This document shows positions 45,842-57,399 of a stretch of 64,000 nt of DNA, one piece after another. Position 1 is the stretch's first letter. Every line of letters begins with the position of its first letter. The stretch lies in NCBI RefSeq assembly GCF_034190915.1, contig NW_026947502.1, forward strand, positions 2,756,785 to 2,820,784. The letters run 5' to 3'. The DNA is from Cavia porcellus. Its lineage: Eukaryota > Chordata > Mammalia > Rodentia > Caviidae. Below the pieces are notes generated by a model. That model worked only from the letters and a program-made list of their open reading frames with translations. It did not search any database and was not told the origin of the DNA. The position numbers were made by a program, and so were the translations under genes.

Positions 45842-48800
45842 GGGTCCCTGGGCCATGTGCAGCAGCCAGAGCTGCCTGGTGGCACATTAGAAGGCCGCGG
45901 ACAGGACCATGCACCTGGGTGCTGAAGCCAGGCACCGCTCAGTTATCTGAAGAGGCGGGATGCTGATCTAGACATGGAAAAACCACATCAAGCTAGAATC
46001 TACCTCTGTGGAGGAAGGAAAAATGCCAGTGGAAGGCTGGAGCCATACATGCTCACTGAGACCAGTCCACATTGTACTGGGAGCACTGTGGAGTCAGGCA
46101 ATTTAAGGTCAAGCTGAAGCCATGGCTGCTGATAGTGGGAATTATTGAGTCCCGAGCCCTTGGCAGGAGGACGTGGCACAGCATGGAGTGGAGCTAAGAT
46201 GGAGAACTGCATTGATTCCTGGTGACTGCTGGGAATTGGGTCCCACAGCTGCTATCACTGGCTGGAGGACATCTTGGAGTTGTGCAGAGCCTGGTGCAAC
46301 AGTGGTGTCAGTCGGCTGCCCCTGGCACAGAGAGGACTGGTGGGATATGCTGCGCCTGAGCTTCGCCACTGGTTGGGACCCAGCAGCCAGGGACAAGAAT
46401 GTCACAACTCTGTGATGTCCACAAGATATAGCCTAAGTTTCTGATGGAACTTGGGGGTCGACTGGCTCAGAGGCACCAAGCTACCTTGCACCATCCCTGC
46501 ATCCCTGCATGTACCTCAGATTACAGTAAATTGGGGAGAGCTGCAAAACTCCTGACAGCATGCTCCAGAAAGACTCTAAGTAATACAGAGAGGGCCAGAA
46601 ACGCTCAGGACTGAAAGAAACTGGCAGAAAGAAACCAGAAACATGACAAGAGATAGAAAAAAAAAACAACCTCCAACTACTGACCCTGGGAAAATAAGCC
46701 CGGGCAAGATAAATACAGAAGAGAACAAGTGCAGTAATCATGCAATATTAGACATGGCATCAGCGGACATAAAGAAATACCTTTGTGACCTCATAGATGA
46801 ATTTAAATCTGTACTTCTGATCCAAGTGAGGCAAGATATAAAAAGATTAATTAAAGAAATGATAAGCTCTTCCCATGTGAACACAGATGGAAGACCAGAA
46901 GAACTGTGAAAAGGAACAGAACTGTGAAAAGAATATAAACAAAATCTAGAATACATGAAGCAGATCCAAAGAGATTACTAGGTAACTAAAAACTCTATTG
47001 AATGCTGGAAAAATGCCTTGACAGAAACTGAAGTTAGCCTTCTGAAATTTGAAGAGAGATTTATGATGTGTGATCATGAAAGAAAAGATCTCTTAAAAAT
47101 AACAAGGAACCAGGAAGAAATAATTCAAAGGCTAGAAGACGACAAGAGGATTTATAACTTAAGAATAAAAAACATGAGTGAAGAAGCAGGAGTAACCACA
47201 AATGAACTACAAACACTATTCACAGATTATAATTAAGGAAAATTTCCCAAGCATAGGAAAAAGAAATGATATCTAGGTAACTGAGGCATACAGTACTCCA
47301 GCCACCTACAACCCAAACAGATCTACACTCAGACATAGAATAATCAAGATTCCAGAAATCTGCCATAAGAACAGAATATTAAAAGCAACCAGAGAAAAGA
47401 AGCAGATCACCTACAAAGGAAAAATTATCAAAATAATGACAGACTTTTCAACACAAACTCTCAAATCAAGAAGAGCCTGGGGGAAATAGTCCAAGCCCTG
47501 AAAGAAAATAACCTCCAACCAAGATTGATGTACTCAGAAAAACTCTCTCTCAAAATTAATGCAGAAACAAGTCATTTCCAAGGTAAGGAAGAACTGTGGG
47601 CATTCATCGCCACCACCCCAACCCTACAAAAAATCCTGAAGGACATTCCAGAGAGAGAGAGGAAAAAAACCAGGATTCCAGCAACAGTGGCAGAGAGGCC
47701 TCAGTGAATGGGGCAGACAGTGGAATGAAGGAGAAAAGTGGACAAATAATAGCAGAAGAATAGAATAGCAGAGGTGAGGCAGAGACGGAAAGCTATAATC
47801 TTTAATATAGATAGCCTTGATACACTAACAAAAAAGAAACACAGGCAGAGTAGATTAGAAGGCAGGCTCCATCGAAATGCTCTGAATAGGAAATATACTC
47901 AACCTGAAAGAGGGTTAATAAACTGAGAGTCAAAGTTGAGAAAACAATGCTGTACGTGACAGGAAACCAGAGAGAAATAGGGACAACTCATCCAGCAGCC
48001 ACAGATAGACTGGAAAGCTATGACACTTTTGGGCAGCGTAGAACTACACTGCTGGAAGGAAGGAAAACCTTGTGACTTTAGTAAGTAAAGGAGCACAGCT
48101 CAAGATCAAGCTCAGGGGTAAAAAGGTTAGCAACACTCAGATAGGTAACAGGTTGGCCTCCTAATGTAAAAATAAAGGAGGTAGTGGGACCCAAAATATA
48201 CAAAGCACCCTGAGAAAGGGAAAGGGGAGGAATTGTCTAAAAAAGGAAGGCAGAGGACATTGTTAATAGTGTATCAAGATTTAAACGTCACAGAAGTCTT
48301 ATTGCTCTGTTTAGTTTGATTATATTTTGTTCTAGTCTGTCTACTCATATTAGATTTCAGGGCACAGACAGCTAACCCAAAATAGCAGGTTATACCACGA
48401 TAACCATGCTTAATTTCCTATTAATTTAAATGCTGTATTACTTACATTGTCTTACTATTGATGTTATTTGAAGCTGGTTTGTTAGATTGCTGTTTTGCCC
48501 TGACTGATTTTATTCGAATTTGGTATGCTTGATAGTATCATGTCTACGAGTAGAGGCAACTACTCTGAAGATGACAAGCTGTAAAAGATATCGATACCCG
48601 TTTTGATTATTAACTGCTTTCAAGTCCTACAATGTCTTCAAAATTGTGTTTTTATAAAAATAGCTATGTAATGCTATGCTTACCTATATAATGCCTGATG
48701 ATGTGGACAATTCTATTGAAAATAACAAGGCACAGCATAGTAACTACTGTAGATCATCTAATATTCTGGTCTTATATGTCTTTGGCATTTCATGGTTTTC

Positions 48801-49632
48801 TAGCAATTTGTTTTGTTGTCTTGTTTTGATCTGTTTTTCCCTATAATACAGCAAGCATAGATATACATGTAGAGATTCATACATGGGAAGAACTTCTAAA
48901 CTATTTATGGGAACAGATTATATAATATACGATGTAATGAACAGATACTCTGAAGAAGAGACACTAAGAAACCCAGTGCTAATTCTGTAACATTATGATA
49001 TAAAATCTAGCAATACTATCATTCACTAATCATAGTGATATTAGTCTAGTCTCTTAAGTTCAGTTTCAGCATAAGTAAGATAAGGACAGCTACTACGAAG
49101 AGAATGAGAGACATTATGGTAGTCATTATTGACTGCGCCAATGTCAGGTCTTGAAGACCTAAAAAGCCTTCGTCATCCTGTAATGATTTGATTAGCTCTA
49201 TAATGTTCAGTATATATTCAATGTGTGTGAAGATGGGGACAACTATTTGGAAGAAAACTAGAGACAATAAGATAGACAGTGAAGATCTCAGTGGACTTGC
49301 TTTGAAATCTGTGTTTCTTTAACTTTTTTCCTTACGAACTGTTTTGATCTGTTTTGTTATGTTTAATATTACCCTCTCTAAGATACAAAACAAGTGTGTA
49401 GGACTGATAACTATATTACTAAATTTTTGTTGGATCATTGAGCAGAACTGTTTGCAGTGTCATTATTTGAGTGTCACTTTGTATGCTTTAATCTTATAAT
49501 TTGAACAACTATTTCTAAGATGACAATATGTAACTTATCAACTAGTGATTTTTTTACTGTTTATTTTTGAAATTCTGTATTATTTCTACCCTTTTTTTCT
49601 GTTTTGTTTTTTTCTCTTGAAATCAAACAAAT
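45842..49632 (+). mobile_element. LINE-1-derived element with ORF1 only (HAL1-like), apparently full length
   Basis: The 3.79-kb insert is bounded by a 16-bp direct repeat, AAAGTTCACGGGTTGG (45826-45841) and AAAGTTCAGGAGTTGG (49633-49648), 14 of 16 identical. The MaLR LTR sequence resumes exactly after it. About 46.6-47.7 kb encodes an L1 ORF1-like protein region; after it come about 1.9 kb with no reverse-transcriptase similarity. That is the layout of half-L1 (HAL1) elements, which use L1 enzymes in trans. The short A-rich end (AATCAAACAAAT) is a weak tail. Confidence 0.72.
46640..47707 (+). pseudogene. L1 ORF1-like coding region of the HAL1-like element (broken)
   Basis: Frames at about 46643-46909, 47018-47236 and 47525-47707 together follow L1 ORF1 order: a coiled-coil-like acidic/basic stretch, an NLRIKNMSEE motif typical of the start of the RRM domain, then the C-terminal domain with EIVQALKENNLQPRLMYSEK and LQKILKDI. 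Frameshifts and stops separate the parts. ORF1p is the RNA-binding chaperone of L1 particles; this copy cannot make it. Confidence 0.75.
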
Positions 49633-51572
49633 AAAGTTCAGGAGTTGGATATTTTGTCTCACCTTAGACAAAGCAACTAAGACATTTTTGCCACAGTATA
49701 AGAGTGGACACACGCCACCATACATTTGTCTGAAGCCTGGAATGCACAGCATCAAGAGCCAGCCCTAAATTAGCTGATCGTATTGGGTGCCACTCTGGAG
49801 GAGGATGCCAAGGATGGGTGAGACCATGCATGCGAAGGGACAGTGAGTACATGGAAAAGCCCTGTCGTTTCCTTTAAATTTTTCTCTGCCACTAAAACTG
49901 TTCTAAAACTTAGAGTAGTAGAAAAAGAGAAAGAACATGCTGGATTATCACCTCGGGCTCTGTCAGGGCCAGGGCAGCAGAGCGGTAGCCCTGTCCCCAC
50001 CACACCGCAGCTTTTGTACTAAAAGGGGCAGGGTGCGGAGAGGCTGGGTAGTGCAGCGAGCATCACTGGCAGAGGAACGGGTGTGGCGACAGAGTTGATG
50101 AAGGCAGGCAGGGCAGGGAGTCCCCTCTGCACCTTCTCTGGGGTCACGGAATTCTCCTGGCTCTAGGCTCCTTGACACCTGCTCCTCCTTCACAACAGAA
50201 GCCTTAACCCTTACAGCAGGGCAGCAGAAGGAACCAGAACCGAAGGCCAGGGAGTAAACCTGATGAGTGCCGTGAGGACCGCCACCCAGAACCCCAAAGA
50301 GATGAGTTTAGACGTTTGACAATTAGAAGCAAGAAACCTCCAGTTGGATGATGTCAGGGCAGAGGGCAGGCTGAAGAGAGATGCCCTTGGCAACAGGGTG
50401 GGACCAGCTACATGGTGCAGAGCTTTCTGGACATCACCTTTTGTGGCCCAGGAGGACAGAAGACAGCAAGGACAGTGTGACAAAGACTTTTTCTGAGTGC
50501 CCGTTGGATCTGGTTTGGAGAGTGTGATCAAGGAGGCAGGCATTCTCCAAGAGACACACACGAGCAGCGAGGACCCAGCTGGTGAGACCTCAGCCCGGGG
50601 CGTCACTGTCACTGTGTGCATTTCCGGGGGAGGGCGGGGGGGGGCCCGTCAGTGACATGGAAGTGTCTGCTGAGTCTGGTGCTGATAAACTGAGCAGATA
50701 AACAGAGTGGGAACCAAGTGACAGAGAACAAATTGAGGACATTCAATTCTGGGTCGTGAGCAGATTTCAGCCACACAGAGCCCCGCCTACATACGGTTCA
50801 AGGGTCACACATCATCTAAGTGGATTTCTATTAAATATTACTTCCTTTTCCACAGTCAACTTGTGGTGGCTGGGGCAGAGCACTCTGCAAGACGCCTGTC
50901 TCCTCCTCCTGGAGCCATTCAGACTGCGCTCACGGAGTGTGAGTAGGAGAGACTCGGGGGAGGGAGGCTGGAGTGTGACGGTAACCACGGAGGACCTTAG
51001 GTGGAAATGGACACATAGATCCTTATCTCGTGACTGTGCAAGACCGTTCCTAGGGTTCACCCTAACTGTGATCTTAGCAAACCAACGTCTGGGCTGGGAG
51101 CCAAGGTGAATCCCCCTCCAAGTGCAGAGCTCTTTCACAAGAGCCAGAGGCCAAAGCCAGCATTTGAGGGGGAGAGGTGCACACAGGGATCAGAGCAGAG
51201 CAAAGGGGCCCCCACACCTCTGGTCTGATGAGAGCCGTGTGCTCTGGCGGTTTAGATACAAGGTTGGGCATATGTAATGTCAGAGGCTCTCACAGAAGGG
51301 CTCTGCCCATGGCCCTGGTGTCTTCCAGGGGTCCTTCTGCAGTGCATGGGGGAAACCTTGTCTGTGACTCAGGTCTTAGAGCGCCTAGACGCTTACACTG
51401 TCCACACAGTTTATACCTCTGCACACCCCACCCCCTTAGTCCAAATATAGCATCTAGGTACTTCCACCGTCTGATCAAGCCATCCATTAATTCTAAAGTA
51501 TTATTTCTATTAATTCTCTACTGACTCTCTATTGACTCTATAATCACCCATTCCAAATATGTTCTCACTCAC

Positions 51573-51800
51573 CAGGTCCTTGGAGAAAACAGGTTTGTGG
51601 TGTCAGAGTGGAGCTCTTCTGTATGTCCCCTAGAAGATCTGAATGTGCGGGGTGTGGTGAAGCCCTGCTGTCCACACCTGTCCTCCCTGGGCAGTGCAGG
51701 TCAGGGCCAGGCTCAGCACACAGGAAAACTGCACCTTGACTGAGGAGCTGAGGACTGAAACCTCCCCAGGCTCTGCCCTCCTCAGGCAGGAATCTGAGCA
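51573..51800 (-). other. IRG-2 non-coding first exon (5' UTR); right-hand edge uncertain
   Basis: On the minus strand the exon ends ...GGACCTG at 51573, directly before donor GTGAGTGAG. The same exon end and donor recur at 35079 and 63633, each at the same place relative to an ISRE/GAS promoter. The transcription start is not visible because there is no clear TATA box, so the upstream edge is approximate. No start codon is needed in this exon, because the coding exon supplies its own ATG just after its acceptor. Confidence 0.6.
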
Positions 51801-51849
51801 GCAGCAGGGAAGGGAGGAGCCCAGAGCTCAGGGCCCTGACCCTGCAGGG

Positions 51850-51890
51850 ACAGGAAAGTGAAACTGAAGGTGCTCTTCCCGGAAGCAGGG
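51850..51890 (-). promoter_or_regulatory. IRG-2 interferon-responsive promoter core (ISRE + GAS)
   Basis: On the minus strand 51853-51865 reads AGTTTCACTTTCC, a full match to the ISRE consensus AGTTTCNNTTTC. Beside it, 51876-51884 is TTCCCGGAA, a perfect GAS palindrome (TTCNNNGAA). ISREs bind ISGF3/IRF factors and GAS sites bind STAT1 dimers. The pair sits about 280-310 bp upstream of the exon-1 donor in all three units, so interferon induction is the obvious prediction. Confidence 0.8.
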
Positions 51891-53079
51891 CCACTGCCAG
51901 GCAGGGGAAGTGAGAGGCACCCTGGTTATTCTTTCTCATCGTTTTTCGGGGACTGGGGAGGACTGCTGTGTGGGGAGAGAACAGGGCGTCCCAGGGCCTG
52001 GGCACAGGTCACCATGAGCAGACTCCAGCTTTGGCCAGGCAGGAGCTGAGCCAGACTCACAGAAGGGGGCTCAGCCCTGGGCTGACACCACTCAGGGCTC
52101 CCTGTGAGCTCCCACAGACCAGACTCCATGGCAGCGAGGCCCAGGCAGCAGCAGGTGTGTGCTGTGTCCCTGTCCCTGGCAGAGAGTTGGCACTGGAGTT
52201 TCCTGTTCAAGGACTGTCTCTGTTAACCTACTGTGGACTCCCAGCAGAACTTGGGACTCTAGGCAGGAACAGATAAACAAGGGGCTCAAATCCAAACGTG
52301 CACTAGAAGAACTCACAGAAAGCAGGAGGCTGCTGTGTGTGCCCAGAGAGGGCTCACAGGGGCAGGGTCTGGGGGCACAGAGCTCCACAGCCTCTCCCAT
52401 GGGTGCCCACCCCAGGTCCCCAAGCTTGTGATGGCTTCCTCAGCCCGACAGCTGCTGGGGCTTCTCACTCTGTGAAGGTCGGGTAGATCTCTGACTGCAG
52501 GATCCACACCAGTTTCCTGTCCCTTTTCCTCTCCAGGAGTCCGCCTCCCCCAAGCCCCGCCCCTGCATGCAGTGGATGTTTTTTCCCGGAGTTGCTCCCC
52601 ATGCTGCATGTACCCAGGATCCCACAGCACAGCTCTGTGTATTGTTTGAAGGCCAAGTGCGCCAGGTTACCTGAGATGAGCACACTGTAAACCCCAGAGG
52701 CATTAACATCCTGAAAGGGAGCTGCCTCTCAACAATTGAAAACATGGAGTAGAACATGTACTGAGTGAATGAAAAAGTAGGCAGGGGTTGGAAAGAGAAG
52801 TAACAGAGGGTAGAAATCAGGAGCTGTGGAGCGGTGCTGCCAGGTGAGCCCAGCGCTGTGCTTCCCGCGGCTGGCAGCGGGGTGGAATCCAGCAGCACAG
52901 CGCAGCCTCCACGGGGCTGAATTCTGGCAGCTAGCAACAGAGGGGCCAAGGAAGGAAAGAAGAAGCCCTCTGTGATCCCAAGAAGACCACAGGAGGACTC
53001 TGAGTGCCAGGGGACTTGGAGCGACTCGCAAAGTGGCAGCACAGAGCAGCCTGGGCGCCTGGCCCTGCTGTGGGACAGA

Positions 53080-53655
53080 CAGGCCTGCTGGGCAGGTCCA
53101 CCCCGCCTGAGCACAGGTCACCCTGCTGCAGCCAGAGGCCGGATGTGGGTCAAGCTGCACGGAGGGGCCCCTGTGGTCCAGCCTGTCACCTGCCCTGCTG
53201 TCCTGCAGAGGAGAGAGGGGGAAAGAGATGGAGGCCCTGGGCCCTGAGCTCACTGTCCCCTCTGTCACCCATGCTGCTCTCTGGAGGTGCTGAGGTCCTT
53301 TGGCCAGGGATGCCTGCCCCAGCCAGACCAAAATCCCCAGGACCTGTGCCGCAGAGATGCTGCGCTGAGGAGCAGGGTGTGAGCACAGAGCTCCCGGGGC
53401 CTCACCTGCCAGCAGGTCCCTGTGCCAGGTCCCTCTCTGTCCGTGAGCGGTGGTGGGCGGGTGCTACTTCTGTCCCCTGCCTGTGGCTGACTCTGTGTGT
53501 GGAGGGAGTCACCCTAAGCACAGGCCTCCCCTGATGGCTCAGTCCTGTTTGGGTGTGAGAGTATTGGTCCCTTGGGCCCTGCCCCTCTTCAGCCAGGCAG
53601 GAGGCTGACTTTCTGCCCTGTGCTGCTTCACTGAAACCAAAAGGGACATTTGGTT
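53080..53655 (+). repeat. Duplicated segment, copy B (partner at 25070-25650)
   Basis: It has the same content and orientation as copy A. It lies upstream (promoter side) of the IRG-2 first exon, and similarity ends just before the HAL1-like insertion at 53878. Confidence 0.8.
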
Positions 53656-53877
53656 AAGGTTAAGGTAAGAGATTTTTATGTTTTTCTTTTCTTTATTACT
53701 ATCTTTTTCAAAGGGAAAGTACTCATGGACATCTGACCGTTACACGAACCGCCCAGGGTGCTGCTCAGGCTCGGTAGTGGAACCCTCGTCCACCCCTCCC
53801 TGTGGCAGCCTCCAGGGCCAAGCCCTTACCTCTGCACAGCAGGCAGTTAGCGGGGTCCCTTAAAGAAACGGGGTGGA

Positions 53878-54491
53878 TGGTAGAACTCCTTGTACAGCAG
53901 TTTTACATGACTTTATGGTTTTCTGTGTCTATAGGACTATATTTAGTTCTGTCCTGCTTTGTTCTGTTTCTCCCTCTAATATAGAAAGGATAGAAATACA
54001 TGTAAAGACTCATGCATGTGTACAATCTATAAACATTTGATGAGAACTGATCTTATGACACATGATGAAATGAACAAATACTTTGAAAGAAAAAAAGGGG
54101 CACTGCAGTACCCAGCGCTGATTCTGGGGTGTCATCATGTGAAATCCAGCAATACTATGAATCTTTGTTCAGAATGATTTTACTCTGCTATGATGTGTTT
54201 GGTCTCAACATAAATGAAGATATGGAAAAATGCGTACATGTCTAAGTGTATAGGATTGACAGCCACATGACTTAGGTTTTGTTGGATAGTTGAACAGAAC
54301 TGTTTGCAGTCTCCCTGGTTGAATTCCCATTTGTATGTTCCACTTTTGTATCTTGAATAATTATTTGTGGGGAATAATATGTAAACATGAACTAGTGATT
54401 TATTACTGTTTATTTTTTTCTTTGAAAGTATGTACTATTTCTGCCCGTTTTCTGTTTTGTTTTGTCTTTATTTAAATACAATTAAAAAAAA
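53878..54491 (+). mobile_element. 5'-truncated copy of the same HAL1-like LINE family
   Basis: 614 bp matching the 3' part of the element at 45842-49632 (compare 53.97-54.15 kb with 48.85-49.02 kb). It ends in an A-run and is flanked by a 16-bp target duplication, AAAGAAACGGGGTGGA (53862-53877) and AAAGAAACAGGGTGGA (54492-54507), one mismatch. Severe 5' truncation with poly(A) and a long duplication is the signature of L1-type target-primed reverse transcription. Confidence 0.8.
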
Positions 54492-54507
54492 AAAGAAACA
54501 GGGTGGA

Positions 54508-55794
54508 AGCCTGAAAATGATTTCTCGTGCAGAGCATTCTTAGCTTTGTGACTGTGGTGAGCCCTGTTTGAAACAGATCTCTTGCATCCCAACAGAAGCA
54601 GTAGAAAGAATTAGAATCTTATGTACCTGTCCTGACTCTCCAAGGTGAAGCGATCATTATGTTCTGCAAACTTGTACTGACAAAAAGAAAAACCTAATTA
54701 CCCCCCTACAAATGCACCTGCCTGGGGTAGAGAAGCGGCCCCATGACTGCGGTGGGTGTCCCCGGGGAGGTGTGCAGGGCCAGCACAGCTGGAAGGCGAG
54801 ACCCATTCCTGGGTGGCCAGGTGGGGCGGCTCCGTAGGACACGATGCTTTTAATCAAGTTGCTGCCAATGATATTTAACATTTAGAGAAAACCAAAAAAT
54901 ACACAATTTGGTGAGCCTGCGTATGAACTGATTACTTCTTTAGTTTTGTTTTTTGACTTTTTGTTTTTGTTTTGATTTGCAGTCCTAGGGCTTAAACTCA
55001 GGGCTTCACACATGCTAGGCAGGTACTCTAGCGCTGAGATACATTCCCATTAGTTACGTAAGCTTTGGAAAATGCGAACATTTGAAATATATTATTCTTT
55101 CTGCCTTTTTCAGTGGAAAATTGATGTGAAGAGCAAGTTCTCATCAATCATTTGGTTACGATGCAATTTGTATAGGAAAAGCAATTTTAATACTCCCCTA
55201 TAAAAAGCAATGTTATTTATTCACTTGGATACTCTTAGAGTCCCCTGGCGCAAGAGAGAAGCAAAGTACAAAACGAACAGCTTCCGTGAGTTGAGGACGT
55301 GGACGGGAGCACACAGCCCACGGCGCTGCGCTGTCTCCTTCTCCTGGACAGAGAGGCAGAGGGTGATGTGACCTCGGACTGCAGTGGATATTCATGCTGT
55401 CTGAGGAGCCGGTTGGGATTCTGTGTGCAGACAGGAAGGGGAGTTGCAGTTAGGGCCGAGGGAGCAGCAGGAAGCAGGCGGCCCGCTTTGGCCTCCTCCA
55501 CGTCAGCCCACCGCCATCACGGTGCAGGAATTTATTCTAGAGCAAGAGCCTTTCACAGACCAGTTTTTAAGCAGGGCTGGCCCGTTAGCACACTGCAGTC
55601 CATCCGTGAGTGTACTTTGGTTGCTCTGGGACCTTATTGAAGTTGTACTCTAGCAAGAAGAGGTTCGTTATATTTGTATTATACCAAAATACCTGTAATG
55701 TGGCCTACTGTTCTAGATGCGTGTTTCTTTTCCTCTGGGTCACCTAATTGCCATGTTAATAAATGCTGTCCTCTGTAAAGAATTGTAAAACCGG
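54508..55794. other. No gene; one old ID SINE at about 54945-55050 (minus strand)
   Basis: TTGCAGTCCTAGGGCTTAAAC and CTAGCGCTGAGATACATTCCC mark the ID. 55.09-55.2 kb is the shared IRG 3'-flank block. The rest is unrecognised. Confidence 0.5.
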
Positions 55795-55900
55795 GCTGAG
55801 AATTTAGCTCAGCGGCATAAGCACCTGCCTTGCAAGCAGGCAGTCGTGAGTTGGATCCCTGGTACCGATAAAAAGGAAAAGGACAAAAAAAAAAAAAAAA
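55795..55900 (+). repeat. Young ID SINE with target duplication
   Basis: GGCTGAGAATTTAGCTCAGC, CCTGCCTTGCAAGCAGG and a B box with one change (GAGTTGGATCC), then an A-run. AAAGAATTGTAAAAC flanks it. Confidence 0.92.
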
Positions 55901-56940
55901 GAATTGTAAAACCTCCTCTAACTGATATGTTAACCATTGTTGCCCTCTACAAATAACAGATGTGGTGCTAAAATAAGCTAGCAGGGGTTGTTAATTACTG
56001 CTAGACTGCTCTGTCCTCTCCTGAGGAAAACAAAGGTCTTCATCATTAACAGTTTTCCTGATAAATTGTGATATGTACTTAAAGGTGGCTAGTGTAGAGG
56101 AGCAACACACACAGCTTTTGCAGTCTCCAGCTGCGCTGTGTCGCTGGGCTCAGGGTAAAATAAATCAGCGCTTGCCTCATTTTTGAACTCGAGTTTGGGG
56201 ACTTGTTTGTGGATTACGAGAACTGACTCAGACAGCTTGGACGTTTCAACTGCAGCTGTGTCAGGCATGGGTCCTCTGATTGACCTTCTGCTCCTGGTCC
56301 CCTTCCCAGGTTGTCTCTGAGTCCTTCGGACACACCCACAGCAGTTTTGCACACTTCCGCTGTTGTATAACCCTGTGATTCAGATGTCCCTTTCTCTGTG
56401 CTGGCTGAACTGAGGTTTAAATCGCTGTCCAGACTAACAATGTCACGTGCTGTTCTAAGGCCCTGTGTAGATGCTGGAGTGTTCCCTGTTCCTGGGTTGT
56501 TTGTTCCTCTGGCTTCTCTAAATGCACAGATTAAAACAGGTTTTTAAAGAAAAAAGTCACCTATTTGTACGTGTTATCTCCTTAACCGCTTCTTACTTAC
56601 TTTTCCTTTTTTATGTCTGCATCTTTGTTGTTTATGATGAAAGTCTTGCTACCAATGGTGTCATAGTTACTGCTTTTGCTTTGTGATAAAGTCACAGCAT
56701 GCCACAGTCCAAGGAAAACAATGCCCTTACAACTAGCGTTGTTACTGTCCATAGAGCTATCAACAGAGGGTAGGACTTCTTTCATTTGTCTCTGTTCTAT
56801 CAGTAGACACCAGAAGTTTACTGTCATCATAATATGTTTAAAAAGCTTAAAACAAATTTTCTTTAATCCAACAGACTGAGTTAAGTTTGTTTGATTTTGG
56901 TTTGAATTTCTATAAATAGTTTTAAATTTTTATTATGTAG
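55901..56940. other. No gene or clear repeat seen
   Basis: A+T-rich intergenic sequence with short frames only. Confidence 0.5.
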
Positions 56941-56944
56941 CTAT

Positions 56945-56950
56945 ATATAT

Positions 56951-57000
<50 letters not shown>

Positions 57001-57103
57001 TCGGTTTTTTTTTTTTTTTTTTTTTGGTAACGGGAATGGAATTCATGACCTTGTACTTGCCGGGCAGATACTTATACCACTGAGCTAAATCCCCAGGCCA
57101 ACA
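56945..57103 (-). repeat. (TA)n(CA)n microsatellite followed by an ID SINE
   Basis: The CA run occupies about 56953-56998. Poly(T), GGTAACGGGAATGGAATTCA and CTGAGCTAAATCCCCAGGCC form the minus-strand ID. ACACACA recurs just after the SINE, so it probably inserted in the CA tract. Confidence 0.85.
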
Positions 57104-57212
57104 CACACATTTTCATGGTCACAAGATAAAATAATATGTATTCAATGATCTCCAGCTTTTTTCTCTGTCTCTCCACCCAGAAACACCTTTTTTCTAAAAA
57201 TAATCATGTCTG

Positions 57213-57345
57213 GCTGGGTGTGGTGGCACAGGCCTGCAATCACAGCCTTGGGGTTGCTGAGGCTGGGGGGTGGCCATGACTTCAAGGCCAGCCTGGGCTA
57301 CGTAGCAAGACCTTGTCTCAAAAACCCAAAATCCAGCAAAAGAAA
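57213..57345 (+). repeat. B1-like SINE
   Basis: GCTGGGTGTGGTGGCACAGG, AAGGCCAGCCTGGGCTACG and AGACCTTGTCTCAAAAA. Confidence 0.85.
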
Positions 57346-57399
57346 CAAAAAATGACATTTTATTTCAAAGTTGTTTCCATTCTTTAACCTACGTGCAAA

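Larger units (their letters stand above)
43173..49684 (+). mobile_element. MaLR (ERVL-MaLR) provirus with two later insertions, in the IRG-2 intron
   Basis: The 5' LTR (about 43173-43477) and 3' LTR (about 45525-45841 plus 49649-49684) share a MaLR layout: a TGTGG start, ACCTCTACAAACTG near the end, and an A-A-G-x-GACTAACACA-type terminus. About 2 kb of internal, non-coding sequence lies between. A class II solo LTR has inserted into the internal region and a LINE element has split the 3' LTR. No target duplication of the MaLR could be found, so its outer edges are approximate. Confidence 0.65.
41364..51572 (-). other. IRG-2 intron, 10.2 kb
   Basis: Read on the minus strand, the intron starts with donor GTGAGT (51567-51572) and ends with acceptor AG (41364-41365). 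The equivalent introns in IRG-1 and IRG-3 are 3.94 and 3.79 kb. The extra length here matches one nested insertion at 43173-49684. The rest is old LINE-1 3' sequence (41.65-43.13 kb) plus sequence shared with the other units (49.97-51.5 kb). The exon structure is inferred from splice signals and paralogue comparison; no transcript has been seen. Confidence 0.7.

Noticed and set aside
52440..53114. 224-codon minus-strand frame upstream of the IRG-2 promoter
   Set aside because: No domain is recognised and the paralogous stretch upstream of IRG-1 does not preserve it.
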